Shown: positions 8,678 to 17,911 of the stretch, piece after piece
How positions within the stretch are numbered: the stretch's first letter is position 1
How the letters are laid out: each line of letters begins with the position of its first letter
NCBI GenBank assembly: GCA_020638295.1
Contig: JACKIU010000002.1
Location: 1-64,000 of the forward strand
Length of the DNA stretch: 64,000 nt
Direction of reading: 5' to 3'
DNA from: Rhodospirillales bacterium
GTDB taxonomy: Bacteria > Pseudomonadota > Alphaproteobacteria > Micavibrionales > Micavibrionaceae
Notes under the pieces: model-generated
Seen by the model: only the letters and a program-made list of their open reading frames with translations
The model's database searches: none
What the model was told of the DNA's origin: nothing
Position numbers and translations under genes: made by a program

Positions 8678-9121
8678 TTGCTTGCACACCTGATCATCGG
8701 CGCAATTCTCATCAGCGTGACGGTCGTCATCCACGCCATCGCGCTTGATCGGCTTATGTATACCCTCGAAAAGCTGAGCAATAAAATGTTTCTCTGGTTC
8801 CGCATGCTCTGGAAAGCGGCCATGCTGACCGTTGCGGTTTTAGGAGTCTTTTGCGCCCATATCGTTCAGATATGGTTGTGGGCGCTTTTTTACCTTGTTG
8901 TGGGATGTTTACCCGATTTCGAAACAGCCCTGTATTTTTCGACATCAACATTTACAACCGTAGGCTTTGGCGATGTTGTTCTTGACGAAGACTGGCGCTT
9001 GATCAGTTCTTTCCAATCCGCTAACGGTTTCATCCTGTTCGGCTGGAGCACAGCCTTTATTTTCGAGGTCATGTCAAAGCTTTACCACGATGAAACCATG
9101 CGAAAGAACAGAAAGAATTAA
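8678..9121 (+). CDS. Two-TM potassium channel family protein
   Basis: This 147-residue membrane protein has hydrophobic helices near 4-22 and 48-75, a pore loop with the K+ selectivity filter TVGFGD (94-99), and a further helix near 113-132. That is the Ion_trans_2 layout. The start is a TTG at 8678 with GAGAGG about nine bases upstream; no better ATG lies in frame. It ends four bases before the lytic transglycosylase start. It probably forms a small inner-membrane K+ channel. No regulatory RCK domain is attached. Confidence 0.75.
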   Translation: MLAHLIIGAILISVTVVIHAIALDRLMYTLEKLSNKMFLWFRMLWKAAMLTVAVLGVFCAHIVQIWLWALFYLVVGCLPDFETALYFSTSTFTTVGFGDVVLDEDWRLISSFQSANGFILFGWSTAFIFEVMSKLYHDETMRKNRKN

Positions 9122-9125
9122 TGTC

Positions 9126-10091
9126 ATGCGGAAAACAGCCCTGTGCCTGTTGAGCAGCCTTCTTTGCCTGCCGTTGGCGGCGCACGCCGCGCAGCCTTTT
9201 GACCAATGGCTGCAGGGCTTGCGTCAGGAAGCGCTGCGCAAAGGGATCTCACAACAAACGCTCAGTGCCGCCTTACAGGGTGTACGTCCCATTCCCCGCG
9301 TCATAGAGCTGGACCGTAAACAGCCCGAAGGCCGCATGACCTTTGACGAATATTACCGTAAGGTCATCAACCGGCAGCGCATCGACCAAGGGCGTGCACT
9401 GTATCGTAAGCACCGCACAGAACTTGAGCGCGCCGCACAAAAATACGGCGTTCCGGCCAATTACATCGTTGCTCTATGGGGAATTGAAACCAATTACGGC
9501 TCAAATACCGGCGGTTTTAAGGTTGTGCCCGCGCTGGCGACGCTCGCTCATGATGGCCGCCGTTCCGAGTTCTTCCGCAGCGAGCTTATTAACGCCCTTA
9601 AAATCCTCGATCAGGGGCATATTACGCCAGAGAATATGAAGGGCTCTTGGGCCGGGGCTATGGGGCAGAACCAGTTCATGCCCTCCAGCTTCCACGCTTT
9701 CGCCGTTGACGGGAACAACGACGGCCGCCGGGATATCTGGACCAGCCTGCCGGATGTTTTCGCCTCCACCGCCAATTACCTGAGCAAAAGCGGCTGGAAA
9801 GCTGATGAGCGCTGGGGCAGGGAGGTCAAAATCCCCCAAGGCTTCCCTGAAAGTCTCACCGGCCTGAAAGTCGAAAAAAGCCTGAAAGAATGGCAAGGCA
9901 TGGGGATAACTCTGCCATCGGGCGCAAATTTGCCCGCAGCCCCCGGAATCAAAGCGTCTTTAGTCGCTCCAGATGGACTAAAAGGCCGGACGTTCTTGGC
10001 TTATGATAATTATCGTGTTATTATGAAGTGGAATAAGTCTACGTATTTTGCTACATCCGTCGGACTGTTAGCGAATCAAATTGCTCAGTAA
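9126..10091 (+). CDS. mltB: Lytic murein transglycosylase (MltB/SLT_2 family)
   Basis: This 321-residue exported protein has a signal peptide at 1-22 ending AAHAA. The catalytic glutamate lies in LWGIETNYG (about E121), followed by GSWAGAMGQNQFMPSS, all typical of family 3 lytic transglycosylases. It cleaves the MurNAc-GlcNAc bond of peptidoglycan in the periplasm with 1,6-anhydro formation. I use ATG 9126 because translation from 9090 would overlap the channel gene and spoil the signal peptide. The signal peptide has no lipobox, so it is soluble or loosely attached. It is followed by rlpA and dacA, a conserved cell-wall group. Confidence 0.9.
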   Translation: MRKTALCLLSSLLCLPLAAHAAQPFDQWLQGLRQEALRKGISQQTLSAALQGVRPIPRVIELDRKQPEGRMTFDEYYRKVINRQRIDQGRALYRKHRTELERAAQKYGVPANYIVALWGIETNYGSNTGGFKVVPALATLAHDGRRSEFFRSELINALKILDQGHITPENMKGSWAGAMGQNQFMPSSFHAFAVDGNNDGRRDIWTSLPDVFASTANYLSKSGWKADERWGREVKIPQGFPESLTGLKVEKSLKEWQGMGITLPSGANLPAAPGIKASLVAPDGLKGRTFLAYDNYRVIMKWNKSTYFATSVGLLANQIAQ

Positions 10092-10140
10092 CCCGTCTTA
10101 ACCCGATTAAGAACATAAGCAAAGCCAAGCAAAGGTTATC

Positions 10141-11100
10141 ATGGATAAGCGTTTTATCGTCCTCTTGTTCACTATTTTGTATGCCGGACTTCTCTCCGGC
10201 TGTGCTGAGGTCGAATTAGCCTCACACGTCGCCAAACAAATGCCTATTCCCTCAGACAGCAAAAGTGAAGGTGCTTTCAAAGTCGGCACGCCGTATAAAG
10301 TCGCCGGCCAATGGTACAAACCTCGTGAATCCTACAGTTTTGAACAAACCGGTACAGCCTCATGGTACGGACCCAAGTTCCACGGCAAAAAGACCGCCAA
10401 TGGAGAAACCTTTGATAAGTACGCGGTGACCGCAGCCCACAAAACCTTGCAAATGCCCTCGCTCATCCGCGTCACCAACCTCGAAAACGGCCGTTCAATC
10501 GTTGCCCGTGTCAATGACCGCGGTCCGTTCTCAAAGAATCGTATTCTCGATGTGTCCGAACGCGGAGCGGAACTGCTCGGCTTTAAAAATCAGGGCACGG
10601 CGCGGGTGAAAATTCAGGTTCTGTCCGAAGAAAGCCGCCATGCTGCGGCCGTTGCCAAACAGGGCGGTTCGACCCGCGGTATGGAGGTGGCCATGAACCA
10701 AAAAGGTTATCAAACACCCGGGCGTATAACGCCGACCAGACAACCTTCTGTACAACCGGCTGTCGCGCGCAATGCGAACGTCGCACCTGTTGAAGTCGCC
10801 AGACTTGAGCCAGCCCCGGCGCCGCGTGCGCAAATGTCTCCCTATTTTGAAACGCCGCATAATGTCGGGCCAAACAAATTATATGTCCAGGCCGCATCCT
10901 TCGGCGATGAAGCCACGGCGCAAAGCGTCGCCAACGCTTTGCGCAATTACGGTCAGGCCCATGTCCAACCTGCCATCGTTAATGGTCGCAACTATTACCG
11001 CGTCCGCATCGGCCCGCTCCAGAACAAACCGCAAGCCAATCAGGTTCTGGCCCAACTGGCCTCTGACGGACGTCACGACGCGATTGTCGTCACCGACTAA
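10141..11100 (+). CDS. rlpA: Septal ring lytic transglycosylase RlpA family lipoprotein
   Basis: This 319-residue lipoprotein has the lipobox LLSGC, with the acylated cysteine at 21. A double-psi beta-barrel domain follows (about 70-150: GTASWYGPKFHGKKTANGE and later NDRGPF). After a proline/alanine-rich linker comes a C-terminal SPOR domain (about 246-319: LYVQAASFGDEATA), which binds denuded septal peptidoglycan. RlpA family proteins act at the division septum. It lies between mltB and dacA. Confidence 0.92.
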   Translation: MDKRFIVLLFTILYAGLLSGCAEVELASHVAKQMPIPSDSKSEGAFKVGTPYKVAGQWYKPRESYSFEQTGTASWYGPKFHGKKTANGETFDKYAVTAAHKTLQMPSLIRVTNLENGRSIVARVNDRGPFSKNRILDVSERGAELLGFKNQGTARVKIQVLSEESRHAAAVAKQGGSTRGMEVAMNQKGYQTPGRITPTRQPSVQPAVARNANVAPVEVARLEPAPAPRAQMSPYFETPHNVGPNKLYVQAASFGDEATAQSVANALRNYGQAHVQPAIVNGRNYYRVRIGPLQNKPQANQVLAQLASDGRHDAIVVTD

Positions 11101-11185
11101 TTCATATTTTCTCAAGCTATCAGTTGATTCCCGCTCGCGAATCTAGAACTCTAGTGTCATGTTCTCAAAACACGGATGGATTACT

Positions 11186-12337
11186 ATGCGTAGACAACAT
11201 CTATTGACCGGTTTCCTGCTTCTGACCTGTATAGCCGTAAGTGCGCTGCCCGGCGCAAAGGCTTTCGCCGATGAACCCATAGAAACCCTGGCGAAACAGG
11301 CGATCGTCGTCGACTATGACACCGGCACGGTCTTGTTGTCCAAAAACGCTGATGAGCAGATGCCCACCTCGTCCATGAGCAAGGTCATGACGATTTATGC
11401 GGTCTTTGACAACATTGGAAAAGGCCAACTCTCTCTTGGCGATACCCTTCCGGTCAGCGAAAAAGCCTGGCGCATGGGCGGTTCGAAAATGTTCGTCGAA
11501 GTCGACAAACGCATCAAAGTCGAAGATTTGATTCGCGGTGTCGTAATCCAGTCCGGAAACGACGCCACCATCGTTTTGGCCGAAGGACTGGCCGGTTCTG
11601 AAAACGCCTTCGCCGACATGATCAACGCCAAAGCCAAAGATCTGGGCATGGACAACTCCCATTTCGCCAATGCCAGCGGCTGGCCTGACCCGGAGCATTA
11701 TTCCACCGCCCGCGACCTTGCCGTTCTGGCCCGTGCAACCATTCACGATTTCCCGGACTATTACAAATATTACGCCGAGAAGGAATTCACCTATAACAAC
11801 ATCAAGCAGGCCAACCGCAACCCGCTGCTTTACCGCAATATCGGCGCCGACGGCATCAAAACCGGACACACCGAAGCCGCCGGTTACGGTCTGATGGGTT
11901 CCGGCACACATAACGGACGCCGCGTTATTCTGGTTGTCAACGGTCTGGAAGACGAACGCGCCCGCGCTGAAGAATCCGCCAAACTGCTCGAATGGGGGCT
12001 CAAGCGCTTCGAGAATAAAAAACTCTATCAAACAGGCGAAGTCATCGAAAATGCGAATGTCGTCATGGGTCAATCTGCCCAGGTTGGTCTCAGCGTCGAT
12101 GAAGACGTCTTCCTGACTCTGCCCAAAATGGTCGGCGTAAACATTACCATTCAGGTCAAATATGACGGCCCCGTCATCGCTCCGGTGAAAAAAGGCCGGG
12201 AACTTGGCGCATTGGAAATCGCCATCCCCGGTATGGAAACGATCACCCGCCCGCTTTATGCCGCAGAAGATGTCGGCGAGCTTGGTTTATTCGCCAAAAC
12301 CTTGGCTAAGGCCAAACTCCTGTTTGGCGGGAAATAG
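11186..12337 (+). CDS. dacA: D-alanyl-D-alanine carboxypeptidase (PBP5/6 family)
   Basis: This periplasmic serine peptidase S11 trims the terminal D-Ala from pentapeptide stems. It has all three penicillin-binding motifs: SMSK (about S63-K66), SGN (about 123-125) and KTG (about 225-227). A C-terminal PBP5 beta domain and an amphipathic tail follow, ending LAKAKLLFGGK. The start ATG 11186 has GGATGG a few bases upstream and gives a clean signal peptide (MRRQHLLTGFLLL). ATG 11159 in the same frame is the alternative. It is 9 bases ahead of tmk. Confidence 0.92.
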   Translation: MRRQHLLTGFLLLTCIAVSALPGAKAFADEPIETLAKQAIVVDYDTGTVLLSKNADEQMPTSSMSKVMTIYAVFDNIGKGQLSLGDTLPVSEKAWRMGGSKMFVEVDKRIKVEDLIRGVVIQSGNDATIVLAEGLAGSENAFADMINAKAKDLGMDNSHFANASGWPDPEHYSTARDLAVLARATIHDFPDYYKYYAEKEFTYNNIKQANRNPLLYRNIGADGIKTGHTEAAGYGLMGSGTHNGRRVILVVNGLEDERARAEESAKLLEWGLKRFENKKLYQTGEVIENANVVMGQSAQVGLSVDEDVFLTLPKMVGVNITIQVKYDGPVIAPVKKGRELGALEIAIPGMETITRPLYAAEDVGELGLFAKTLAKAKLLFGGK

Positions 12338-12346
12338 GCAATCCAT

Positions 12347-13000
12347 ATGAGTAAGGGACTGTTTATCACATTTGAAGGCGGGGAAGGCAGCGGCAAAACG
12401 ACGCAAATCAACCGTCTCGCCCAAAACCTCGCCCAGAAAGGCCATAAAGTCCTCACCACCCGCGAACCGGGCGGCACCCCCGAGGGTGAAAAAATTCGTG
12501 ACCTTCTGGTTCGGCGTGAAGGCGGCAACTGGACTCCGATAGCCGAAACCCTTTTGCTCTTTGCCGCCCGTCAGATGCATGTTGAAAAGATTATCAAACC
12601 GGCCCTTGAAGACGGCAAAATTGTCATCTCCGACCGCTTTTACGATTCAACGACCGCTTATCAAGGCTACGGCCACGGGCAGGATATAAGCATTATTGAA
12701 AATGTACGCATCTTAAGCATCGGCGATTTTAAACCCGATTTGACCCTCATTCTCGACATCGATCCGCAAGAAGGCCTACGCCGTTCTGACCGCCGCCTTG
12801 CCGCTGAGCAATTTCAGGTTAAACAGCGCGAAGACCGTTATGAACAGCTCGACGTTGAGTTTCACGAACGGCTGCGCCGCGGCTTCCTTGAAATCGCCGG
12901 ACAGGAGCCGGAACGCTGCCATGTCATCCCGGCGCTGCAGGATCTTGATGCCGTGACAGCGCAAATCGCCGAAATTGTTCAGACAAAGATCGCAGGGTAG
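12347..13000 (+). CDS. tmk: Thymidylate kinase
   Basis: This 217-residue P-loop kinase has GGEGSGKTT at 11-19, the PGGTPEGE loop, SDRFYDSTTAYQG (the DR(Y/F) nucleoside-binding motif) and an arginine-rich lid region near 145-160. It phosphorylates dTMP to dTDP for DNA synthesis in the cytoplasm. It is in an operon with dacA upstream and holB immediately downstream, which is common in alphaproteobacteria. Confidence 0.97.
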   Translation: MSKGLFITFEGGEGSGKTTQINRLAQNLAQKGHKVLTTREPGGTPEGEKIRDLLVRREGGNWTPIAETLLLFAARQMHVEKIIKPALEDGKIVISDRFYDSTTAYQGYGHGQDISIIENVRILSIGDFKPDLTLILDIDPQEGLRRSDRRLAAEQFQVKQREDRYEQLDVEFHERLRRGFLEIAGQEPERCHVIPALQDLDAVTAQIAEIVQTKIAG

Positions 13001-13009
13001 GGGGTGTAC

Positions 13010-14176
13010 ATGGATTTGTTTGGCGAACCCGATCCGTCTGAAAGCGACGACATCGACAGCGCTGATGAAGAGCGGCTCGATACGCCCCCCGCCGCCGAAG
13101 GCCTTGTTCCGCCACGTGAGATGACACTGTGCCTTGGCCATGATAAACACGAAGCCGCTTTACTTCAGGACATCAACGCCGGGCGCCTCCATCACGGCCT
13201 GATCCTGTCCGGTCCCAAAGGCATCGGCAAGGCCACCTTTGCCTATCGTTTGGCCCGTACGCTCCTGAAATATGAGGCCCACGATCCTAACCAAAATTCC
13301 ATGTTCGCCGATGATATTCCCTCTGAACTGAGCAGTATGGAGATTACCCCCGAAGATCCCGTCTTCCGTCAGGTCGCCTCGCGCGGTCACGCCGACCTCC
13401 TGACCGTTGAGCGCGAATATGACGCCGCCAAAGACACGATCAAGGGCGGGGTCAGCGTCGAAGCGATCCGCAAAGTCAATCCCTTCCTGCGCCTCACCGC
13501 CTCAAAGGACGGCGGCTGGCGCGTCGTCATCGTCGATGATGCGGACACGATGAACCGCAACGCCCAAAACGCTCTGCTCAAAATCCTTGAAGAACCGCCG
13601 GAAAATACGCTACTGATCCTTGTCTGCCACCGCCTCGGCGCGATGATCCCGACCATCCGCTCACGCACCCGTACGCTTTCATTCCATCCGCTGAACAAAG
13701 ACCATTTCGCCCGGCTCATGCAGACCCAGGGCCACAGGCTCAACCCCGAAAAACTCGACACGCTCTATCATCTGGCCGAAGGCAGCGCCGGAGCAGGACT
13801 GAACTATATAGAGCAGGGCGGCCTTGAGACTCTCGATGACATTCTCACACTCTTTGAAAACGCACCGCACTGGCCATGGCCCGAGATCCATAAACTCGCC
13901 GACTCTCTGGCCCGTTCGGAACGCGACCAGAGCTATAACAGCTTTGCCACTCTCATGCCGTGGATCTTCGCGCAAATGGTCACCGCCAAGGCGCGGGGGG
14001 CTCAAATTGCCTCAACTGCGCTGCATATCGGCGCTGTGGATCGCCTGCATCGGCAATCTTCCCTTGAATCCCTGCTCAAAATCTGTGAAAACTTGAGGGC
14101 GCATTTCGACCGCGTCGAACGCTCAAACCTCGATAAACGCCAGGCCGTCCTCGGGGCTTTCCAGATCATTTCTTGA
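13010..14176 (+). CDS. holB: DNA polymerase III subunit delta'
   Basis: This clamp-loader subunit has about 388 residues. A Walker A-like GPKGIGKATFAYRL sits near 66-80. The conserved VVIVDDADTMNRNAQNALLKILEEPPENT segment (only key parts quoted: DDAD, NALLKILEEPP) and the sensor region RSRT(R) follow. It helps load the beta clamp. I chose ATG 13010, preceded by a strong GGGGG, over GTG 13004. The N-terminal 40 residues are acidic and unique. Confidence 0.93.
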   Translation: MDLFGEPDPSESDDIDSADEERLDTPPAAEGLVPPREMTLCLGHDKHEAALLQDINAGRLHHGLILSGPKGIGKATFAYRLARTLLKYEAHDPNQNSMFADDIPSELSSMEITPEDPVFRQVASRGHADLLTVEREYDAAKDTIKGGVSVEAIRKVNPFLRLTASKDGGWRVVIVDDADTMNRNAQNALLKILEEPPENTLLILVCHRLGAMIPTIRSRTRTLSFHPLNKDHFARLMQTQGHRLNPEKLDTLYHLAEGSAGAGLNYIEQGGLETLDDILTLFENAPHWPWPEIHKLADSLARSERDQSYNSFATLMPWIFAQMVTAKARGAQIASTALHIGAVDRLHRQSSLESLLKICENLRAHFDRVERSNLDKRQAVLGAFQIIS

Positions 14177-14230
14177 CATATAACAAAAAGCTATATAAAC
14201 GATTCTTCCACACGGAAAGGGATTGGAAAT

Positions 14231-14617
14231 ATGCCATTGGATGAACAACTTTCAACTTATGCAAATAAAATTTGCGCTGAAATAAACGAACAGCAGAAAA
14301 ACGGTCAATGCCCGAAGGCAAAGATATCAACTTACGATATCTTCTCAAACGAAGTTGGACTTAAAGTTGTTTGGGGCAGGGATCATGTCCCGTTTGCTCT
14401 CCTTGCCCATCAGGAAAATGGACCGTGGCGTGCCAGATATATAGGCCCTAATCTTAAGACTATAAAGTCCGGTTTTGCAAGTCTTACGCCGGGCGTCGCA
14501 AATCAGATGTCTAAAAAATTTATTCAAAGCTTTTCTCATGCGTGCCATGCGCTACGGAATGGCGAAACGCTCCCCATTCTTCAAGTTGGCGAATTGACCG
14601 CTAAAGAACCCGCTTAA
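14231..14617 (+). CDS. Hypothetical protein, 128 aa
   Basis: I do not recognise this protein. It is soluble-looking, starts at ATG 14231 after a GGAAAGGGATTGG ribosome-binding region, and lacks a signal peptide or membrane helix. Features are an aromatic core (VGLKVVWGRDHVPFALL, GPWRARYIG) and a helical, basic C-terminal half. It lies between holB and metG in the same direction, where alphaproteobacteria usually have no gene, so it is probably a lineage-specific insertion. It has its own ribosome-binding site and may share the operon transcript. Confidence 0.6.
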   Translation: MPLDEQLSTYANKICAEINEQQKNGQCPKAKISTYDIFSNEVGLKVVWGRDHVPFALLAHQENGPWRARYIGPNLKTIKSGFASLTPGVANQMSKKFIQSFSHACHALRNGETLPILQVGELTAKEPA

Positions 14618-14698
14618 GGCAAATTTCATATTCCATTCTCCGAAATGCCTGTGCTAAGTTAGGCGCCGCAACATATTAGCCATTTTCGGAAGACGCCA

Positions 14699-16264
14699 AT
14701 GACCAAAACGCCATTTTATATCACCACCGCCATTTCTTACGTTAACGGCGTTCCGCATTTGGGCCACGCCTATGAGATCATCCTCACCGATGTCATGGCC
14801 CGCTTTCAGCGCCTTGATGGCCGCGAAACCTTTTTCCTGACCGGCACGGATGAGCACGGTGAAAAAGTCGCCAAAACCGCGGAACAGCATGATATGAGCG
14901 CCAAAGAATTCGCCGATAAAAACGCCGCCAGCTTCATCAAAATGACCGAAACGCTGAATATCAGCAATGATGACTTCATCCGCACATCACAAGTACGCCA
15001 CCACAAATCCGTTCAGGCGATCTGGAAAAAACTTCATGATAAAGGCGACATCTATCTCGGTAAATATGAAGGCTGGTACTCCATCCGCGAAGAAGCCTAT
15101 TTCGCCGAAGACGAGCTGCGCGAAAGCGAAGACGGCGCCAAATTCACGCCCAACGGTACACCCGTTGAATGGGTCGAAGAACCCAGCTATTTCTTTAGGT
15201 TATCGGCCTATACTGAGAAACTGCTTGAATATTATGAGGCGCATCCGAAGTTCATTGCCCCCGATGCAAGGCGCAACGAAATCATCTCATTCGTGCGGCA
15301 GGAGGGCGGACTGAAGGATCTGTCGATCTCCCGCCACAAAAGCCGCCTCAAATGGGGAATCCCGGTCCCCGGCGATGACGATCACGTCATGTATGTCTGG
15401 CTCGACGCCCTGACCAATTATATCACCGGCGTCGGCTACCCGGATGAAAACAGCGAGGCTTTCCAAAAATTCTGGCCTGCCCAATACCACGTGATCGGCA
15501 AAGACATCATCCGCTTTCATTGTATTTACTGGCCCGCCTTCCTGATGTCTGCCGATATCGAACTGCCCGAAACCGTCTTCGCCCACGGCTTCATCAACGT
15601 GCAGGGCGAAAAAATGTCAAAATCGGTCGGCAATGTCCTCTCTCCCGACGGGCTGGTCGAAACATACGGCCTCGATCAAATCCGCTATTTCCTGATGCGT
15701 GAAATCCCTCATGGGCAGGACGGCAATTTCAGCCACGAACAAGCCGTACTGCGCATTAACTCAGACCTCGCCAATGGTCTGGGCAATCTCGCCCAACGTA
15801 CGCTCTCGATGATTCACAAAAACTGCGATGGCGCCTATCCAAGCCCCGGCGCATTCACCGATGCCGACAAAGCCTTACTGGACAAAGCCTACAGGGCCAT
15901 GTTGAACGAAACACGCGAGGCCTATAACACCTTTAAAATCCACCGCGCCTTGGAAGCCATTTGGCGCGTCGTGTCTGATGCCAACGCCTATATCGATGAA
16001 CAGGCCCCATGGACCCTGAAAAAAGAAGACGTAAGCCGCATGAACACCGTGCTGTGCGTGCTCGCCGATGTCATCCGCTGCCTCGCGATTATCGTCCAGC
16101 CGGTCGTCCCAGTCTCTGCGAATAAAATGCTCGATCAACTCAAAGTCCCGGACGATCAACGCACCTTCGAACATATCAGCGATGCGTACGCCCTGAAACC
16201 GGCCACCGCCATCGACAAACCCGAAGGCATCTTCCCGCGCATCGTGGAAGAGCAGGCTGCTTAA
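14699..16264 (+). CDS. metG: Methionyl-tRNA synthetase
   Basis: This 521-residue class I synthetase has the HIGH-type motif HLGH at 20-23 and KMSKS at 305-309. The C-terminal anticodon-binding helices include the PWTLKKED segment. It lacks the C-terminal tRNA-binding extension seen in the long E. coli form, as is usual in alphaproteobacteria. It charges tRNA-Met. The stop TAA overlaps the tatD start (TAATG). Confidence 0.97.
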   Translation: MTKTPFYITTAISYVNGVPHLGHAYEIILTDVMARFQRLDGRETFFLTGTDEHGEKVAKTAEQHDMSAKEFADKNAASFIKMTETLNISNDDFIRTSQVRHHKSVQAIWKKLHDKGDIYLGKYEGWYSIREEAYFAEDELRESEDGAKFTPNGTPVEWVEEPSYFFRLSAYTEKLLEYYEAHPKFIAPDARRNEIISFVRQEGGLKDLSISRHKSRLKWGIPVPGDDDHVMYVWLDALTNYITGVGYPDENSEAFQKFWPAQYHVIGKDIIRFHCIYWPAFLMSADIELPETVFAHGFINVQGEKMSKSVGNVLSPDGLVETYGLDQIRYFLMREIPHGQDGNFSHEQAVLRINSDLANGLGNLAQRTLSMIHKNCDGAYPSPGAFTDADKALLDKAYRAMLNETREAYNTFKIHRALEAIWRVVSDANAYIDEQAPWTLKKEDVSRMNTVLCVLADVIRCLAIIVQPVVPVSANKMLDQLKVPDDQRTFEHISDAYALKPATAIDKPEGIFPRIVEEQAA

Positions 16265-17058
16265 TGTGGATCGACTCCCATTGCCATCTGAACCATGAGC
16301 GCTTCGACGGCGTCGCCCCGCACGCTTTAGCCGATGAAGCCGTGGAGCAGGGGGTCGATACCATAGTCACGATCTGCTGCCGCATCGCCGATGAATTCCC
16401 CCAAATCCTCAAGATCGCCCGTACGCATCCCAATGTCTGGTGCTCAATTGGCACCCATCCGCACGATGCAGGCAAGCCTGAAGAACAGGCCATCACGCTT
16501 GAAACGCTTATCGATCTGGCTGGGTCCGATCCCAAGATCGTCGGCATCGGTGAATCCGGCCTCGACTTTTATTACGATTACAGCCCCCGCGATGCGCAGG
16601 AAAAAAGCTTTCGCAAACATATCCGCGCCTGCATCGCCACTGATCTGCCGCTCATCGTCCATGCCCGCGACGCCGATGAGCTATGCGCGCAAATCCTGAG
16701 AGAAGAGGGGGCTGACGGCAAACTGCGCGGGGTCATGCATTGCTTCAGCTCCGGCCCACAGCTCGCCAAAGCCGCTCTGGATCTTGGTTTTTACATCTCA
16801 TTTTCCGGCATTATAACCTTTAAAAACGCTCACGAATTGCAAAACATGGCGAAAGACGTACCGCTTGACCGCATTCTCGTCGAAACCGATGCGCCGTTCC
16901 TTGCGCCCATTCCATATCGCGGCCAGATCAACCGCCCGGCCTACGTCAAACACACCGGCGAATTCCTCGCAAACTTGCTAGGCCAAGATACGCAAGGTTT
17001 TGCAAGCCGTACGTCTGAAAATTTCTACCGTCTCTTTAGCAAAGCGAAACCGGCATGA
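16264..17058 (+). CDS. tatD: TatD family metal-dependent DNase/hydrolase
   Basis: This 264-residue TIM-barrel hydrolase has the N-terminal metal ligands in WIDSHCHLNH (H6, H8), then GIGESGLDFYYD, LPLIVHARDAD, GVMHCFS and a final LVETDAPFL. These are the complete TatD signature set. It is a cytoplasmic 3'-5' exonuclease or deoxyribonuclease by family. Its start overlaps the metG stop, and its end overlaps the next gene by 4 bases. Confidence 0.93.
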   Translation: MWIDSHCHLNHERFDGVAPHALADEAVEQGVDTIVTICCRIADEFPQILKIARTHPNVWCSIGTHPHDAGKPEEQAITLETLIDLAGSDPKIVGIGESGLDFYYDYSPRDAQEKSFRKHIRACIATDLPLIVHARDADELCAQILREEGADGKLRGVMHCFSSGPQLAKAALDLGFYISFSGIITFKNAHELQNMAKDVPLDRILVETDAPFLAPIPYRGQINRPAYVKHTGEFLANLLGQDTQGFASRTSENFYRLFSKAKPA

Positions 17059-17846
17059 GCACATCAGAACTCATCATCACCGTCCTGGGCTGCGGCAATT
17101 CGACCGGCGTCCCGTCCATCGGCAATTACTGGGGCCAGTGCGACCCGAGCGAACCTAAAAACCGTCGTACGCGGGCCAGCGTCGCCGTTCAAAGCGCCCA
17201 AACCACACTGATCGTCGATACCGGCCCTGATTTTCACAACCAGATGAACCGCGAAGATATCCGCAATCTCGATGCTGCGCTGTATACGCATTTCCATGAA
17301 GACCACGTCAATGGCATTCATGAATTGCGGGCCTTTAGTTATAGAAATAAAAACCTGACACCGATTTACGCCGATAACGCCACGCTCGCCACCCTCCATG
17401 AGCGGTTTAAATTTCTCTTCGAAGGCGGCGGCCTGGAGATTTACCCGCCGGTCATAAAACCCCACACACTGGAATACGGACAAACATACACCATCGGCGA
17501 CATCACTTTTGACTGCTTTGAGCAAGACCACGGCTCATGCAGCGCGGTCGGCTATCGTTTCGGCGACTTTGGGTATTCCACAGATATTCTGGATCTCAAT
17601 GAAGCCGCTATAAACGCGCTCAAAGGCATCAAAACCTGGATCGTCGATGGCTGTGGTTACCATCGCAAAAATCCGGTGGCCCACGCCAATCTCAAAACAC
17701 TTTACCGATTGAACGAACAGATCGGCGCAAAAGAAATCTACCTGACCAGCTTGTCACTACATATGGACTACCAGACATTGCTCTCAGAGCTTCCCGAAGG
17801 CTATAAACCGGCTTATGACGGACTGAGGCTCAAATGTACTCTATAG
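17055..17846 (+). CDS. MBL-fold hydrolase (PhnP-like phosphodiesterase family)
   Basis: This 263-residue metallo-beta-lactamase-fold protein has the metal motif THFHEDHVNGIHELR and a DTGPDFHNQM strand before it. Later ligands are in EQDHGSC and the C-terminal SLSLHMDY. A LGCGNSTGVPSIG start and GYSTD strand match the phosphoribosyl cyclic phosphodiesterase (PhnP-like) subgroup found after tatD in many alphaproteobacteria. No phosphonate genes are nearby, so the substrate is uncertain. The ATG overlaps the tatD stop (ATGA). Confidence 0.85.
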   Translation: MSTSELIITVLGCGNSTGVPSIGNYWGQCDPSEPKNRRTRASVAVQSAQTTLIVDTGPDFHNQMNREDIRNLDAALYTHFHEDHVNGIHELRAFSYRNKNLTPIYADNATLATLHERFKFLFEGGGLEIYPPVIKPHTLEYGQTYTIGDITFDCFEQDHGSCSAVGYRFGDFGYSTDILDLNEAAINALKGIKTWIVDGCGYHRKNPVAHANLKTLYRLNEQIGAKEIYLTSLSLHMDYQTLLSELPEGYKPAYDGLRLKCTL

Positions 17847-17911
17847 ATAGAAACGCCCATTAATTACCATAATATATATTATCACTCTTTAGGGTTAGGA
17901 TTATCACAGAA

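Noticed and set aside
11201..12073. Long minus-strand frame (290 codons) opposite dacA
   Set aside because: It mirrors the dacA coding strand, has no family motifs, and dacA has all three catalytic motifs.
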